Below, one piece after another: positions 7,531-15,617 of a DNA stretch of 23,013 nucleotides. How positions within the stretch are numbered: the first letter of the stretch is position 1; every line of letters starts with the position of its first letter. Origin of the DNA: Acidobacteria bacterium UBA823 (GTDB lineage Bacteria; Acidobacteriota; Vicinamibacteria; Vicinamibacterales; UBA823). Where the stretch lies: contig DBHR01000105.1 in assembly GCA_002296225.1 (NCBI GenBank), forward strand, positions 71,820 through 94,832, written 5' to 3'. Below the pieces are notes generated by a model that did no database searches, was not told where the DNA came from, and saw only the letters and a program-made list of their open reading frames with translations. A program made the translations under genes and the position numbers.

Positions 7531-7544
7531 TATATGAGTGTTAG
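7511..7544 (-). promoter_or_regulatory. Candidate heat-shock operator: CIRCE-like and HAIR-like sequences over the dnaK promoter
   Basis: Read on the minus strand, CTAACACTC (7536-7544), nine bases, then CAATGCTAT (7518-7526) matches the HrcA operator CIRCE (TTAGCACTC-N9-GAGTGCTAA) at 13 of 18 positions, with the correct spacer. ATTGACA (7525-7531), seven bases, then ACTCATA (7511-7517) matches the HspR operator HAIR (CTTGAGT-N7-ACTCAAG) at 9 of 14, also with the correct spacer. Both overlap the -35 element, where a repressor would block polymerase. Only hspR is present in the window. The matches are imperfect, and the AT-rich background lowers their weight. Confidence 0.45.
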
Positions 7545-7595
7545 TTACAGCGAGCTCGCGTTAATTAATTGTAAAATCATGACTTGTACGCCACG

Positions 7596-7604
7596 TGCTA
7601 TAAT
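7596..7604 (+). promoter_or_regulatory. Extended -10 promoter for the PBP1A gene
   Basis: TGCTATAAT at 7596-7604 is a perfect extended -10 (TGN-TATAAT), which can work without a strong -35; none is evident at 16-18 bases upstream. Transcription would start near 7611, about 59 bases before the TTG start at 7670. It is divergent from the dnaK promoter. Confidence 0.6.
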
Positions 7605-7669
7605 CACGCGCTACCCTGCCGAGAGGCGATTTCTCTCGTCATTCGGCCCTACCGCCTGAGGTTGCCTCG

Positions 7670-9925
7670 TTGGCTCGCTACGTAATACGCATCGCCCGTC
7701 AGGCCAGTCTTATCGCGATGTTCGTTGGTGTCGCGATCTTGGGAGCCATTAGCGGTGTCCTATTCGCGTTCACAGGCGACTTACCCCAAATCAGCGCCCT
7801 CGACGACTACGCCCCTAGCGTCATCACGCGCGTGAACGCCGCCAACGGCGAGGTCGTGGCCGAATTCGCCACTCAGCGACGTGTCGTCATCGCCTACGAA
7901 GACATCGCTCCGAGACTGCGAGAGGCCATCATCGCATCGGAAGATGCCGGCTTCAACAGCCACTTCGGCGTTAGCATCCCGCGGGTCGCCATTACGATCA
8001 TCCGCGATATTATGAATCAGCGGCTCTACGGCGCGAGCACGATCACCCAGCAGCTTGCGCGAAATCTCTTCCTAACATTGGACAAGACGTGGAAGCGAAA
8101 GATTGAGGAGCTACTGCTAACCCTCCAAATCGAGAAGCGGTACACGAAACGAGAAATTCTAACGATGTATTGCAACCAGGTCCTCTTCGGTCACGGCGCT
8201 TTCGGCGTCGAGGCAGCGTCCCGGATGTACTTCGGCAAGTCCGCGAGCGAGGTCGAACTCGAAGAGGCCGCGCTTCTGGCCGGTATCATCCAGCGGCCCG
8301 CGAGACAAAGCCCATTCGTCAGTCTGGAGTCAGCAAGCGCGCGGCGCAGTTACGTTCTGAACCGGATGGAGGTAAACGAATACATCACGGCCGAGGAAGC
8401 TGCCGCCGCCAGAGGAAAGCCGATCAATGTCGTCGACCGGCGGGGTGAAGGGTCAATTGCACCATACTTCATTGAGGAGGTCAGGCAGCATCTCGAAAGC
8501 AACTACGGCGCCAAACAGTTATATGAGGGTGGTTTATCGGTACACACGACACTGAACGCCGAACTCCAGCGCGCGGCCAATGAGGCGGTGCGCACGGGGC
8601 TCCATCGGCTAGACAAACGTCGTGGGTTCCGTAAGCCAACGGAGAACGTGCTTGATCCAGATGGCGGTTCAATCAAAAGCTACGAAAATCCCCGATGGCG
8701 TCGGCCGATCACCGTGGGCGACCGCGTGCCGGCCGTCGTAACTGGAGTGAGGACGGATCGGATTAACCTGCGCTTGGGTCAGTACAGCGCCGTGATCGAC
8801 CGGGACGATTTCCGCTGGACTCAGCGCCCGGCACCACAACTGGTGAAGCCAGGCGACCTTGTGCTCGTACAGGTCTCGTCGATCGACAATACCACTCTAA
8901 CGATTGCGGCATCTCTCGATCAGGAGCCCGTCGCCGAGGCGGCGTTAGTCGCCATCGAAAACCGCACGGGGCACATCGTGGCCATGGTCGGTGGCTACGA
9001 CTTCGAACGTAGCAAGTTTAATCGGGCCGTACAGGCCCACCGCCAACTCGGCTCGCTGTTTAAGCCGATCCTCTACGCGACAGCCATCGACCGCGGGTAT
9101 ACACCGACATCGATCATCCTCGATGAGCCTGTGAGCTTCCCAGCCGGGCCGGACCAACCGGAATATGAGCCGCGGAATTACGACGAGGAGTTCGAAGGAC
9201 CGGTCACGCTGCGACACGCCCTCGAGGATTCTCGAAACATCCCCGCGGTGCAGATGATGGCCGAACTCGGCCCCGAGGAGGTCGTGGAGTACGCCAAGCG
9301 GATGGGGTTCACCTCTGATTTGCCACCGTTCCTCTCAGTCGCACTCGGCGCCGCCGAGGCTACGCTCCTGGAAATCACGAGCGCTTATGCGATATTTCCG
9401 AATCAGGGCGTGCGGGTCGAGCCATTCCAGGTGCTGGCCGTGATGGATCGTGACGGCAACGTCCTCGAAGACAACCGTCCGATTGCGTACGAGGCGCTAC
9501 CAGCCGATACGTCGTTCATCATGACGAGCTTACTGCGTGGCGTCGTGGAGCGCGGCACGGGCCGCCAAGCATACGTCCTCGATTGGCCCCTAGCCGGAAA
9601 AACTGGCACGGTCGACGATTTTACTGACGCCTGGTTCGTGGGATACGACCCCGACATAACCGTCGGGGTCTGGGTCGGCCACGATCAAAAGATGACGCTG
9701 GGGCCTGACGAACAGGGCGCCCGCGTGGCTCTACCCATCTGGATCGACTTCATGCGGGCTTACATCGGCGACCGTAGCGATCGGCCAGAATTCCTACAGC
9801 CCGCGAACATCGTCTATTTGTCAGTCGATCGCCGCACCGGCCAAATCACCGAGTCCTCGGCGCCGGACGCCATCCGTGAAACCTTTATCGCGGGCACCGA
9901 ACCCAGCCTCGCCTTTCAGCCCTAG
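7670..9925 (+). CDS. Class A penicillin-binding protein (PBP1A-type, bifunctional)
   Basis: 751 aa. It makes and cross-links peptidoglycan at the inner membrane. Residues 13-34 are a single N-terminal transmembrane anchor. The GT51 glycosyltransferase has EDAGFNSHFG (91-100, catalytic Glu 91), GASTITQQLARNLFL (121-135) and RKIEELLLTLQIEKRYTKRE. The transpeptidase has SLFK (Ser 462, Lys 465), SRN (521-523) and KTGT (644-647), so both active sites are complete. An OB-like insert lies at about 345-415. The start is TTG at 7670, supported by GAGG at 7658-7661 (spacing 8); the next ATG, residue 17, would cut into the anchor. It stands alone, divergent from dnaK and convergent with prfB. Confidence 0.95.
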   Translation: MARYVIRIARQASLIAMFVGVAILGAISGVLFAFTGDLPQISALDDYAPSVITRVNAANGEVVAEFATQRRVVIAYEDIAPRLREAIIASEDAGFNSHFGVSIPRVAITIIRDIMNQRLYGASTITQQLARNLFLTLDKTWKRKIEELLLTLQIEKRYTKREILTMYCNQVLFGHGAFGVEAASRMYFGKSASEVELEEAALLAGIIQRPARQSPFVSLESASARRSYVLNRMEVNEYITAEEAAAARGKPINVVDRRGEGSIAPYFIEEVRQHLESNYGAKQLYEGGLSVHTTLNAELQRAANEAVRTGLHRLDKRRGFRKPTENVLDPDGGSIKSYENPRWRRPITVGDRVPAVVTGVRTDRINLRLGQYSAVIDRDDFRWTQRPAPQLVKPGDLVLVQVSSIDNTTLTIAASLDQEPVAEAALVAIENRTGHIVAMVGGYDFERSKFNRAVQAHRQLGSLFKPILYATAIDRGYTPTSIILDEPVSFPAGPDQPEYEPRNYDEEFEGPVTLRHALEDSRNIPAVQMMAELGPEEVVEYAKRMGFTSDLPPFLSVALGAAEATLLEITSAYAIFPNQGVRVEPFQVLAVMDRDGNVLEDNRPIAYEALPADTSFIMTSLLRGVVERGTGRQAYVLDWPLAGKTGTVDDFTDAWFVGYDPDITVGVWVGHDQKMTLGPDEQGARVALPIWIDFMRAYIGDRSDRPEFLQPANIVYLSVDRRTGQITESSAPDAIRETFIAGTEPSLAFQP

Positions 9926-9938
9926 CGCCCTCGGGCGC
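9925..9938. terminator. GC-rich hairpin between convergent PBP1A and prfB genes
   Basis: GCGCC-CTCG-GGCGC forms a 5-base-pair stem with a 4-base loop directly after the PBP1A stop codon and before the end of prfB. It is placed for a bidirectional 3' end, but neither side has a T-tract, so intrinsic termination is uncertain. Confidence 0.35.
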
Positions 9939-9943
9939 ACCAC

Positions 9944-11075
9944 CTACTCTTCGTTCGCCACCTGCCCTAACACGCCGGACGCCTTCTGCATCAGATAGGC
10001 TTTGATTAGATCGTCAAGGTCACCGTCAAGGACACGTTCGACGGCACCCACCTCGACCTTGGTCCGGTGGTCCTTGACTAGTTGGTAGGGGTGCAGTACA
10101 TAGCTCCGGATTTGGCTGCCGAATGCTATTTCCTTCTTTTCTCCACCAATCTGCTCCAATTTGGCCTGCTGGTCCTTCAGCTTCGTGTCGTAGAGCCGTG
10201 CGCGCAACACCTTCATGGCCGAGTCACGGTTACGGTGCTGGGAGCGTTCGTTCTGGCAAGAAACAACGATGCCCGTGGGAAGGTGGGTAATCCGAACAGC
10301 CGAATCGGTCACGTTGACGTGCTGGCCACCGGCACCGCTCGAACGATACGTATCGATCCGGAGCTCCCTGTCTTCGATCTCGACCTTGACGTCATCGGGT
10401 AACTCGGGCCAAACGAAGACGGAAGCAAATGAGGTGTGCCGTCTGCCAGCCTGATCGTAGGGGGAAATCCGTACAAGCCGGTGCACACCCGCTTCGGCTA
10501 GCAGTAGGCCGTAGGCATAGTCGCCAGTCACTGTCACCGTCGCGCTCTTAATCCCAGCTTCCTCTCCGGGCTGGAGGTCGATGACTTCTCGCTTGAACCC
10601 ACGCCGCTCCGTCCAACGCAAGTAGAGCCGAAGCAGCATCTCGGCCCAGTCCTGCGATTCAGTCCCGCCAGCACCAGGGTGAATGCTGACGATAGCATTC
10701 TTGCGGTCGTGCTCGCCGCCCAGCATCTTCTTAATCTCGGCGGTCTCGACCTCGGCGTTCAAGTCGTCAAGCGCTTGGTTCAGGTCGTCATCGACCACTT
10801 CACCCTGCGCGGCCCAGTCGACCAGCACCGTAAGGTCCTCACTGCGCCGCCGGAGCGAATCGAGGAGCGCGCGGTCATCCTTGAGCCGGCGACGGCGTTG
10901 GAGCACGCGCTGTGCGGCGGCCTGGTCTTTCCAGAAGTCTGGCGAAGCCGCCTGGGTTTCTAATTTGGCGAGTTCGTCCACGGAGCTAACATCGTCAAAG
11001 ATAGCTCCGCAAGGCGCCGGCACGTCGTGTCAAATCCTGATACCGCCCAAGTTGCTCTTCACGCGTCACAGCCAC
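9944..11075 (-). CDS. prfB: Peptide chain release factor 2, expressed by +1 programmed frameshift
   Basis: Full product is 376 aa from two frames. The first opens at GTG 11075, with GGAGG at 11084-11088 (spacing 8), and reads 26 codons to CTT, then meets TGA at 10995-10997. After a +1 slip, reading continues from GAC (10994-10996) to 9944. The joined N-terminus (YQDLTRRAGALRSYL, then DDVSSVDELAKLE) resembles E. coli RF2's start. Counted this way the GGQ motif falls at 249-251 and the anticodon-like tripeptide at 204-206, within one residue of E. coli RF2. RF2 reads UGA and UAA stops and triggers peptide release. The tripeptide is SPY rather than SPF. It lies 18 bases after lnt. A single-frame reading from GTG 11023 would lose the true N-terminus. 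Confidence 0.93.
10994..11008 (-). promoter_or_regulatory. prfB programmed +1 frameshift site
   Basis: On the minus strand, an internal Shine-Dalgarno-like GGAG (11005-11008) is followed by CTAT and then CTT TGA C (10994-11000). In the known RF2 autoregulation, low RF2 leaves the ribosome paused at UGA and it slips forward one base on CUU. Every element of the classic signal (SD-like sequence, UAU, CUU, UGA, C) is present. Confidence 0.93.
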
Positions 11076-11093
11076 TCTCAATCCCTCCGAATC

Positions 11094-12599
11094 TCACCGG
11101 CGCGTCCGAACACCGGCCACCAAAACGCCGAGCACCAACACGCCACACGCATAGGCGAATAGGTCACCCGTCCACCCGTAAACCGTCCGTGCCCGAATCC
11201 ATCGCACGTCGGCTACGACTGTAGCATGCTCGAACAGCTCGGTCCGGACAAGCACCCGTCCGTAGGGGTCAACCACACCACTGATGCCGGTGTTCGCAGC
11301 ACGCACGAGGTAGCGACCCTGCTCAATAGCCCGCATCGATGCCTGGGCAAAGTGCTGATACGGCGCGGACGTTCGCCCGAACCAGGCGTCGTTCGTGATC
11401 GTGGTGAGCAACTCGCTGCCACCCGCGACGAACGATCGGATTAGAGCCGGGTAGACCACCTCATAACAGATCGCGGTACTAACCCGATGCCCATCCACCA
11501 AAAAGGTAACGGCCTCGGTACCCGGCGAAAAGTCCACAACGTTTTCGACGAGCTTGTCGGCAAAGAACAGCCAGCGCCGGAGAGGTAGGTACTCGCCAAA
11601 CGGCACGAGACGAATCTTCCGATACGGCGTACTACTGGCCCCGCCAGGCCCAACGTGAAACGCGGCGTTGTAGTAGCGCAAGCCCCCAGTCCGGTCGATC
11701 TCTTCGCTACCGAACAAGATATGAGAGTCGACATCTTCTGCGAGATCGCGGATTGCGGCGGCGCTAACCAAGTCCCCCTCAAACAGGCGCGGAATCGCCG
11801 ATTCCGGCCAGACCAGCAGCTTGGCGCCGTCCGCCGCCGCATTCCGGCTCGCCGAGAGGTAGCTGCCTAGAATCGACGCCTGTAAACGGGGATCGCGTTT
11901 GTCATCCTGTGGCACGTTACCTTGAATCATCGCTACACGCACTGGCTCACCCACCTGAACCAAGGTGTTTCGGGTCAGGCGCAAGTGCCCCCAACCCGCG
12001 GTCATAATGACGACACTCATCACAACGCCGCTAGTGACGAGGCGGGCACGATCGGGGCGAATGACAATGCGAGCTAGCGCTGCGTTGACCAGAAGGATGA
12101 GAAACGAAATGCCGTAAACACCAAACACGCTCGCCAACTGGGCCACCGGCAGAAACTCGACCTGCGAATAGCCGAGAAACGCCCACGGAAACCCACCGAA
12201 CAGGTAGCCCCGGCCTAACTCGCTGACGACCCACGCAGCCGACGTGGCAACAAGACCAAAGGCACCGGCGGTCAACGTGCTGTGGACCACAATACTCGCG
12301 AACAGCCCAACAAAAACGGCCAAGTACGCCACGAGCAAAGCATTCACGGCCATGGCCGTCAACCACGACAGACCGCCGTAGGTTGTCATCACGCCGCTGA
12401 TCCAGTAGAGCGTTCCGGCGAATGCGACCACCCCGGTGACCAACCCGAGCCCGAAAGCCCGATGGGCTTGCGAACTTCGCATACCCTCCAGCGCGAGCAG
12501 GAGTGGTACCAGCGCCACCCACGCCAACGCGGGATGGCCGAATTTCGGAAAGCTTAGCGCGAGAAAGACACCGGAAAGGATGGCTAACGAGTAATCCAG
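11094..12599 (-). CDS. lnt: Apolipoprotein N-acyltransferase Lnt
   Basis: About 501 aa if it starts at CTG 12599. It transfers the third acyl chain to lipoproteins at the inner membrane. The N-terminal half has about seven hydrophobic segments; the C-terminal half is a nitrilase-fold domain with Glu in VWPESAIP (Glu 266), Lys in YRKIRLVPFGEY (Lys 328, Glu 336) and Cys in ICYE (Cys 378), close to E. coli Glu 267, Lys 335 and Cys 387. The conserved block LALSFPKFGHPALAWVALVP is in frame upstream of the first usual start, TTG 12527, which would cut it in half. No ATG, GTG or TTG exists between the in-frame TAA just upstream and 12527, so CTG 12599 or another rare start is likely. It overlaps the end of the SPOR gene. 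Confidence 0.88.
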   Translation of the reverse strand: MDYSLAILSGVFLALSFPKFGHPALAWVALVPLLLALEGMRSSQAHRAFGLGLVTGVVAFAGTLYWISGVMTTYGGLSWLTAMAVNALLVAYLAVFVGLFASIVVHSTLTAGAFGLVATSAAWVVSELGRGYLFGGFPWAFLGYSQVEFLPVAQLASVFGVYGISFLILLVNAALARIVIRPDRARLVTSGVVMSVVIMTAGWGHLRLTRNTLVQVGEPVRVAMIQGNVPQDDKRDPRLQASILGSYLSASRNAAADGAKLLVWPESAIPRLFEGDLVSAAAIRDLAEDVDSHILFGSEEIDRTGGLRYYNAAFHVGPGGASSTPYRKIRLVPFGEYLPLRRWLFFADKLVENVVDFSPGTEAVTFLVDGHRVSTAICYEVVYPALIRSFVAGGSELLTTITNDAWFGRTSAPYQHFAQASMRAIEQGRYLVRAANTGISGVVDPYGRVLVRTELFEHATVVADVRWIRARTVYGWTGDLFAYACGVLVLGVLVAGVRTRR

Positions 12600-13180
12600 G
12601 GCTTAAACTGTTCTTCCTGCTCGAGGCGACGGCGAGCCACCTCGGCTTCGGCGCGTTTCTGATAACGGCCGACGCGGACCCGATACACCGCGGCCGGTAC
12701 ATCGGGCGCGGGATCTACCACGTAGGCCGGGTAACCCTTATTCGAAAGCTGGTCCCTAATCACCTCGGCGGCGGCGCGGTCACGCAGTGCAGCCACCTGG
12801 ACGGTGAAACCCTCAGCGGGCGCGACCGCCGTCGGCAAGGCCTCGAGCGGCCGATGCAGGGATGTCGCCTTGGGTACTAGCTCGGGCAGATTGGGAGCCG
12901 CCGAGTCTATTTCCCTTATGGCGTTGACGTCCTCGCCGGGAAGGACGCGGTCGAGCGGTGGCCTGGGTCTATTGGCTGTCGAGGCGTGTTCATCGAGAGC
13001 TATCGCGGCGGCTTCCGTGGCACCACCCGGGAACTCGCTCAGCGCAGCCACCTGAGGCACGCCACGCCCAACGAGCACGCCGCACAGGAAAATCACCACC
13101 GCGATAACGGTCGTGGCCATGAAGAGAAAGACGAGCTGTTTGCCGCTCAACTGAATTTCGCTAAAGCCATCGTCCGACAT
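12584..13180 (-). CDS. SPOR-domain inner-membrane protein
   Basis: 198 aa. A short cytoplasmic N-terminus is followed by a transmembrane helix at about residues 17-38 (VFLFMATTVIAVVIFLCGVL), a low-complexity periplasmic linker, and a C-terminal SPOR domain (about 122-196: FTVQVAALRDRAAAEVIRDQ, then YRVRVGRYQKRAEAE). SPOR domains bind denuded glycan strands and often localise to the septum, so a cell-envelope or division role is likely; the exact partner is not evident. The ATG at 13180 lies 13 bases after the slipin stop, with AAAGGG upstream. Its last codons overlap the start of the lnt reading frame. Confidence 0.88.
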   Translation of the reverse strand: MSDDGFSEIQLSGKQLVFLFMATTVIAVVIFLCGVLVGRGVPQVAALSEFPGGATEAAAIALDEHASTANRPRPPLDRVLPGEDVNAIREIDSAAPNLPELVPKATSLHRPLEALPTAVAPAEGFTVQVAALRDRAAAEVIRDQLSNKGYPAYVVDPAPDVPAAVYRVRVGRYQKRAEAEVARRRLEQEEQFKPWITR

Positions 13181-13193
13181 TGTCTGTCGCCCT

Positions 13194-13964
13194 TTACGTT
13201 AAGGGATCACTCTTCCCGGTCTTCTTGCTTAGAAGGTTTAGGAACTCCATCGGTAGCGGAAAAACGATCGTCGAGTTTTTCTCAGAGGCAATCTCCGTCA
13301 GCGTCTGCAGATATCTCAACGTAATCGCATTTGGTTCGACGGCGAGAACGGCCGCTGCCTGTGAAAGTTTCGTCGACGCGGTGAACTCACCCTCAGCGTG
13401 GATGATCTTAGCACGTTTCTCTCGCTCCGCTTCGGCTTGACGCGCCATCGCCCGCTGCATGTCAGGGGGAAGGTCGACGTGCTTCACCTCGACTGACGAC
13501 ACCTTGATCCCCCATGCATCGGTGTTTTGGTCAAGGATGGTCTGAAGGTCTTGATTGAGCCGTTCACGCTCGGACAGTAGGCCGTCGAGTTGCACCTGGC
13601 CCAGCACGCTGCGCAAAGTGGTCTGCGCAAGTTGCGATGTCGCATAGTGATAGTTCTCAACCTCAACGATCGCCCGCCGCGGTTCCATCACTCGGAAATA
13701 GACAACCGCATTCACCTTGACCGAGACGTTATCCCGCGTGATAACGTCCTGTGGCGGCACATCCATCACGATCGTGCGAAGGCTCACTCGAACGATGCGA
13801 TCGATCGGCGCGAAGACGAGGATAACGCCCGGTCCTTTCGGCTTCGGCAGTAACTTGCCGAGCCGAAAGATGACGCCGCGTTCATATTCGGGCAAGACCT
13901 TGATCGAACTAATCAGATACAACACTACGATTAAGCCAAACACCATGCTTGGGTCTATATTCAT
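13194..13964 (-). CDS. SPFH/band-7 protein, slipin (stomatin-like)
   Basis: 256 aa. An N-terminal membrane segment (about residues 7-22) is followed by an SPFH domain: PEYERGVIFRLGKL, the VDLPPDMQRAMARQAEAERE region and a long charged helix, which oligomerises in this family. The C-terminus (SEKNSTIVFPLPMEFL) matches slipins. Its ATG overlaps the stop of the nfeD-type gene as ATGA (13961-13964), and GGAGGAG lies 8 bases upstream. Slipins are commonly encoded beside NfeD serine proteases, and in studied archaeal pairs the protease cleaves the slipin C-terminus. Here too they are probably a membrane-microdomain pair. Confidence 0.92.
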   Translation of the reverse strand: MNIDPSMVFGLIVVLYLISSIKVLPEYERGVIFRLGKLLPKPKGPGVILVFAPIDRIVRVSLRTIVMDVPPQDVITRDNVSVKVNAVVYFRVMEPRRAIVEVENYHYATSQLAQTTLRSVLGQVQLDGLLSERERLNQDLQTILDQNTDAWGIKVSSVEVKHVDLPPDMQRAMARQAEAEREKRAKIIHAEGEFTASTKLSQAAAVLAVEPNAITLRYLQTLTEIASEKNSTIVFPLPMEFLNLLSKKTGKSDPLT

Positions 13965-15334
13965 CGCTTGTCTCCTCCGTGCAGAACTGAGGGTAGTCTG
14001 CGGACTGTGAGCGTCAGGCCGTCCACCCCGACCACCTTGACCTGATCCCCCTCGGCGATAGGCTCCGTTCCCATTGCTGACCAGATCTCGCCGTGGGTCA
14101 CGACTCGCCCCAACCCACCAGAATCGAATGTCGTTAGTGCGCGCCCGACCTCGTCAACCATCCCCGCGCGACCGGTCACGGCCCGCCGGCGCTGCGCACC
14201 GACCGCCAACCGCGCCAAAAAGAGAACGATGGCAGAGAGCGCGAGCGTCATCGGTAGGATGAGCCACAATCCGACCTGCAGCTCGGGCATCGGAGAATCA
14301 ATAAGTATCAGCGAGCCCAACACCATACTGACGATGCCGCCCACCGCCAGCAACCCGAAGCTAGTGACTATTGCCTCAAGAGCCAACAACCCGATACCGA
14401 ATCCTATGAGAGCAACCCCAGCCAGATTCACAGGCAGCACCTGAAACGCGAAGAACGCCAACAGCAAACACAATCCACCAACGACGCCAGGCAAGATCGC
14501 ACCCGGATTCCATAGCTCGATAGTCAGCCCAAGCGTGCCGAGGCTAAAGAGCAGATAGGCCACCTCCGGCCTAGCGATCCCACTTAGTACTCGCTGACGC
14601 CACGTCATCTCCAGATGCTCAATACGGGCACCGGCCGTGCGCAGTACAACCTCGCTGCCGTCGAACCGCGTAACTGAGAAACCGTCAAGCTCCGCTAGTA
14701 GATCATCCAGATCGGATACAACAAGATCAATTAACGGTGGTTCAGCCTCGGCGGCTTCGTCCTCAGTGAATGCCCGGCTCTTCATCACAGCTTGCTCCGC
14801 AAGCTCGACATTGCGATTGCGCTGGGCTGCCAAAGAGCGGGCGAAAGCCGCCACATCCGACGCGGCCTTCTCAGACATCGTTTCATCGAGCTGTTGCCCG
14901 CCGCCGCTTACAGGGTGGGCCGCACCGATGTGAGTACCTGGCGCCATAGCCGCCACGTCAGCGGCGATCGTAATCAGAAATCCTGCGGACGCAGCGCGTG
15001 CACCGCTCGGAGCCACGAACACGGCAACCGGCGTCTCCGCCGAAATCATGCGGGACGTGATTGAGCGTGTCGACTCAACCAGCCCGCCGGGTGTGCGCAG
15101 CGTGAACACGATAAGTTCGGCGTCGGCCGCGTCCGCACGGTCGATCGCCTGCATCATGTACTCGGCTGAAACCGGATGAATGATGGCGTCAACCTCAGCC
15201 ACCAGTATGAACGGGCGGTCCGCTGCCGACGAGACCGGCGTTTGGCGAGCGAACGTTGCCTCCGCACTCGACAAGAGGGCGGTTAGAATTACAAATAGTT
15301 GCCCCGCAGTGAATCGACCGAGTAAATCCTGCAT
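13961..15334 (-). CDS. NfeD-family membrane-bound serine protease (ClpP-class)
   Basis: 457 aa from the ATG at 15334. A signal peptide or anchor (residues 10-29, ending ATFA) leads to a ClpP-like protease domain with the Ser-Lys dyad: Ser 116 in GARAASAG and Lys 156 in SEKAASD, about 40 residues apart as in archaeal PH1510. Several transmembrane helices follow (about 255-375), then a C-terminal NfeD OB-fold (GRAGMVDEVGRALTTF, then KVVGVDGLTLTV). ATG 15334 has GAGG upstream (spacing about 5) and begins directly at the signal peptide; a GTG at 15397 would add 21 polar residues. It is the first gene of the nfeD-slipin-SPOR-lnt-prfB run. Confidence 0.9.
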   Translation of the reverse strand: MQDLLGRFTAGQLFVILTALLSSAEATFARQTPVSSAADRPFILVAEVDAIIHPVSAEYMMQAIDRADAADAELIVFTLRTPGGLVESTRSITSRMISAETPVAVFVAPSGARAASAGFLITIAADVAAMAPGTHIGAAHPVSGGGQQLDETMSEKAASDVAAFARSLAAQRNRNVELAEQAVMKSRAFTEDEAAEAEPPLIDLVVSDLDDLLAELDGFSVTRFDGSEVVLRTAGARIEHLEMTWRQRVLSGIARPEVAYLLFSLGTLGLTIELWNPGAILPGVVGGLCLLLAFFAFQVLPVNLAGVALIGFGIGLLALEAIVTSFGLLAVGGIVSMVLGSLILIDSPMPELQVGLWLILPMTLALSAIVLFLARLAVGAQRRRAVTGRAGMVDEVGRALTTFDSGGLGRVVTHGEIWSAMGTEPIAEGDQVKVVGVDGLTLTVRRLPSVLHGGDKR

Positions 15335-15409
15335 TCGCACCTCGCGAGCCGAGGTCCTGCAAAGGAACGCCCACCCCGAATTCGCTGTGTCTGCCACAAC
15401 CCCACGCGT

Positions 15410-15438
15410 ACGCTAATGGAGCGTGCAGACGCTGTCAA
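15410..15438 (-). promoter_or_regulatory. Candidate promoter of the nfeD-slipin operon
   Basis: On the minus strand, a perfect TTGACA (15433-15438) is followed by 17 bases and TAGCGT (15410-15415), a weak -10. The predicted start near 15403 leaves about 69 bases of leader before ATG 15334. The remainder of the 283-base divergent gap (15335-15617) shows a short palindrome and a T7 tract but no gene. Confidence 0.5.
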
Positions 15439-15617
15439 CGCACGTCGGCAGCGCGGGAGAGGTTCCGTGAAGGTATCTATCTCGTAGACACACCTCACCC
15501 TGACCGCACCTAAAGACCCTGCGGTCCTTCATCACAAACGATACCTTTTTCAGAGCGACAATATCGCCCAGCTCGATTCGAGCCGCACGCTTTTTTTGAT
15601 AAGGTTACTATCGGCGC

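Noticed and set aside
9944..11023. prfB as a single-frame 359-aa gene from GTG 11023
   Set aside because: Its first nine residues do not resemble RF2, whereas the upstream frame joined at CTT TGA C restores the conserved N-terminus and family residue numbering.
15335..15397. GTG 15397 as the nfeD-type start
   Set aside because: It would put 21 polar residues before the signal peptide; ATG 15334 has an adjacent GAGG and starts at the signal peptide.
15571..15597. Palindrome GCTCGATTCGAGC followed by a T7 tract as an intrinsic terminator
   Set aside because: The usable stem is only 4 base pairs, the T-tract is 7 bases away, and no plus-strand gene lies upstream to be terminated.
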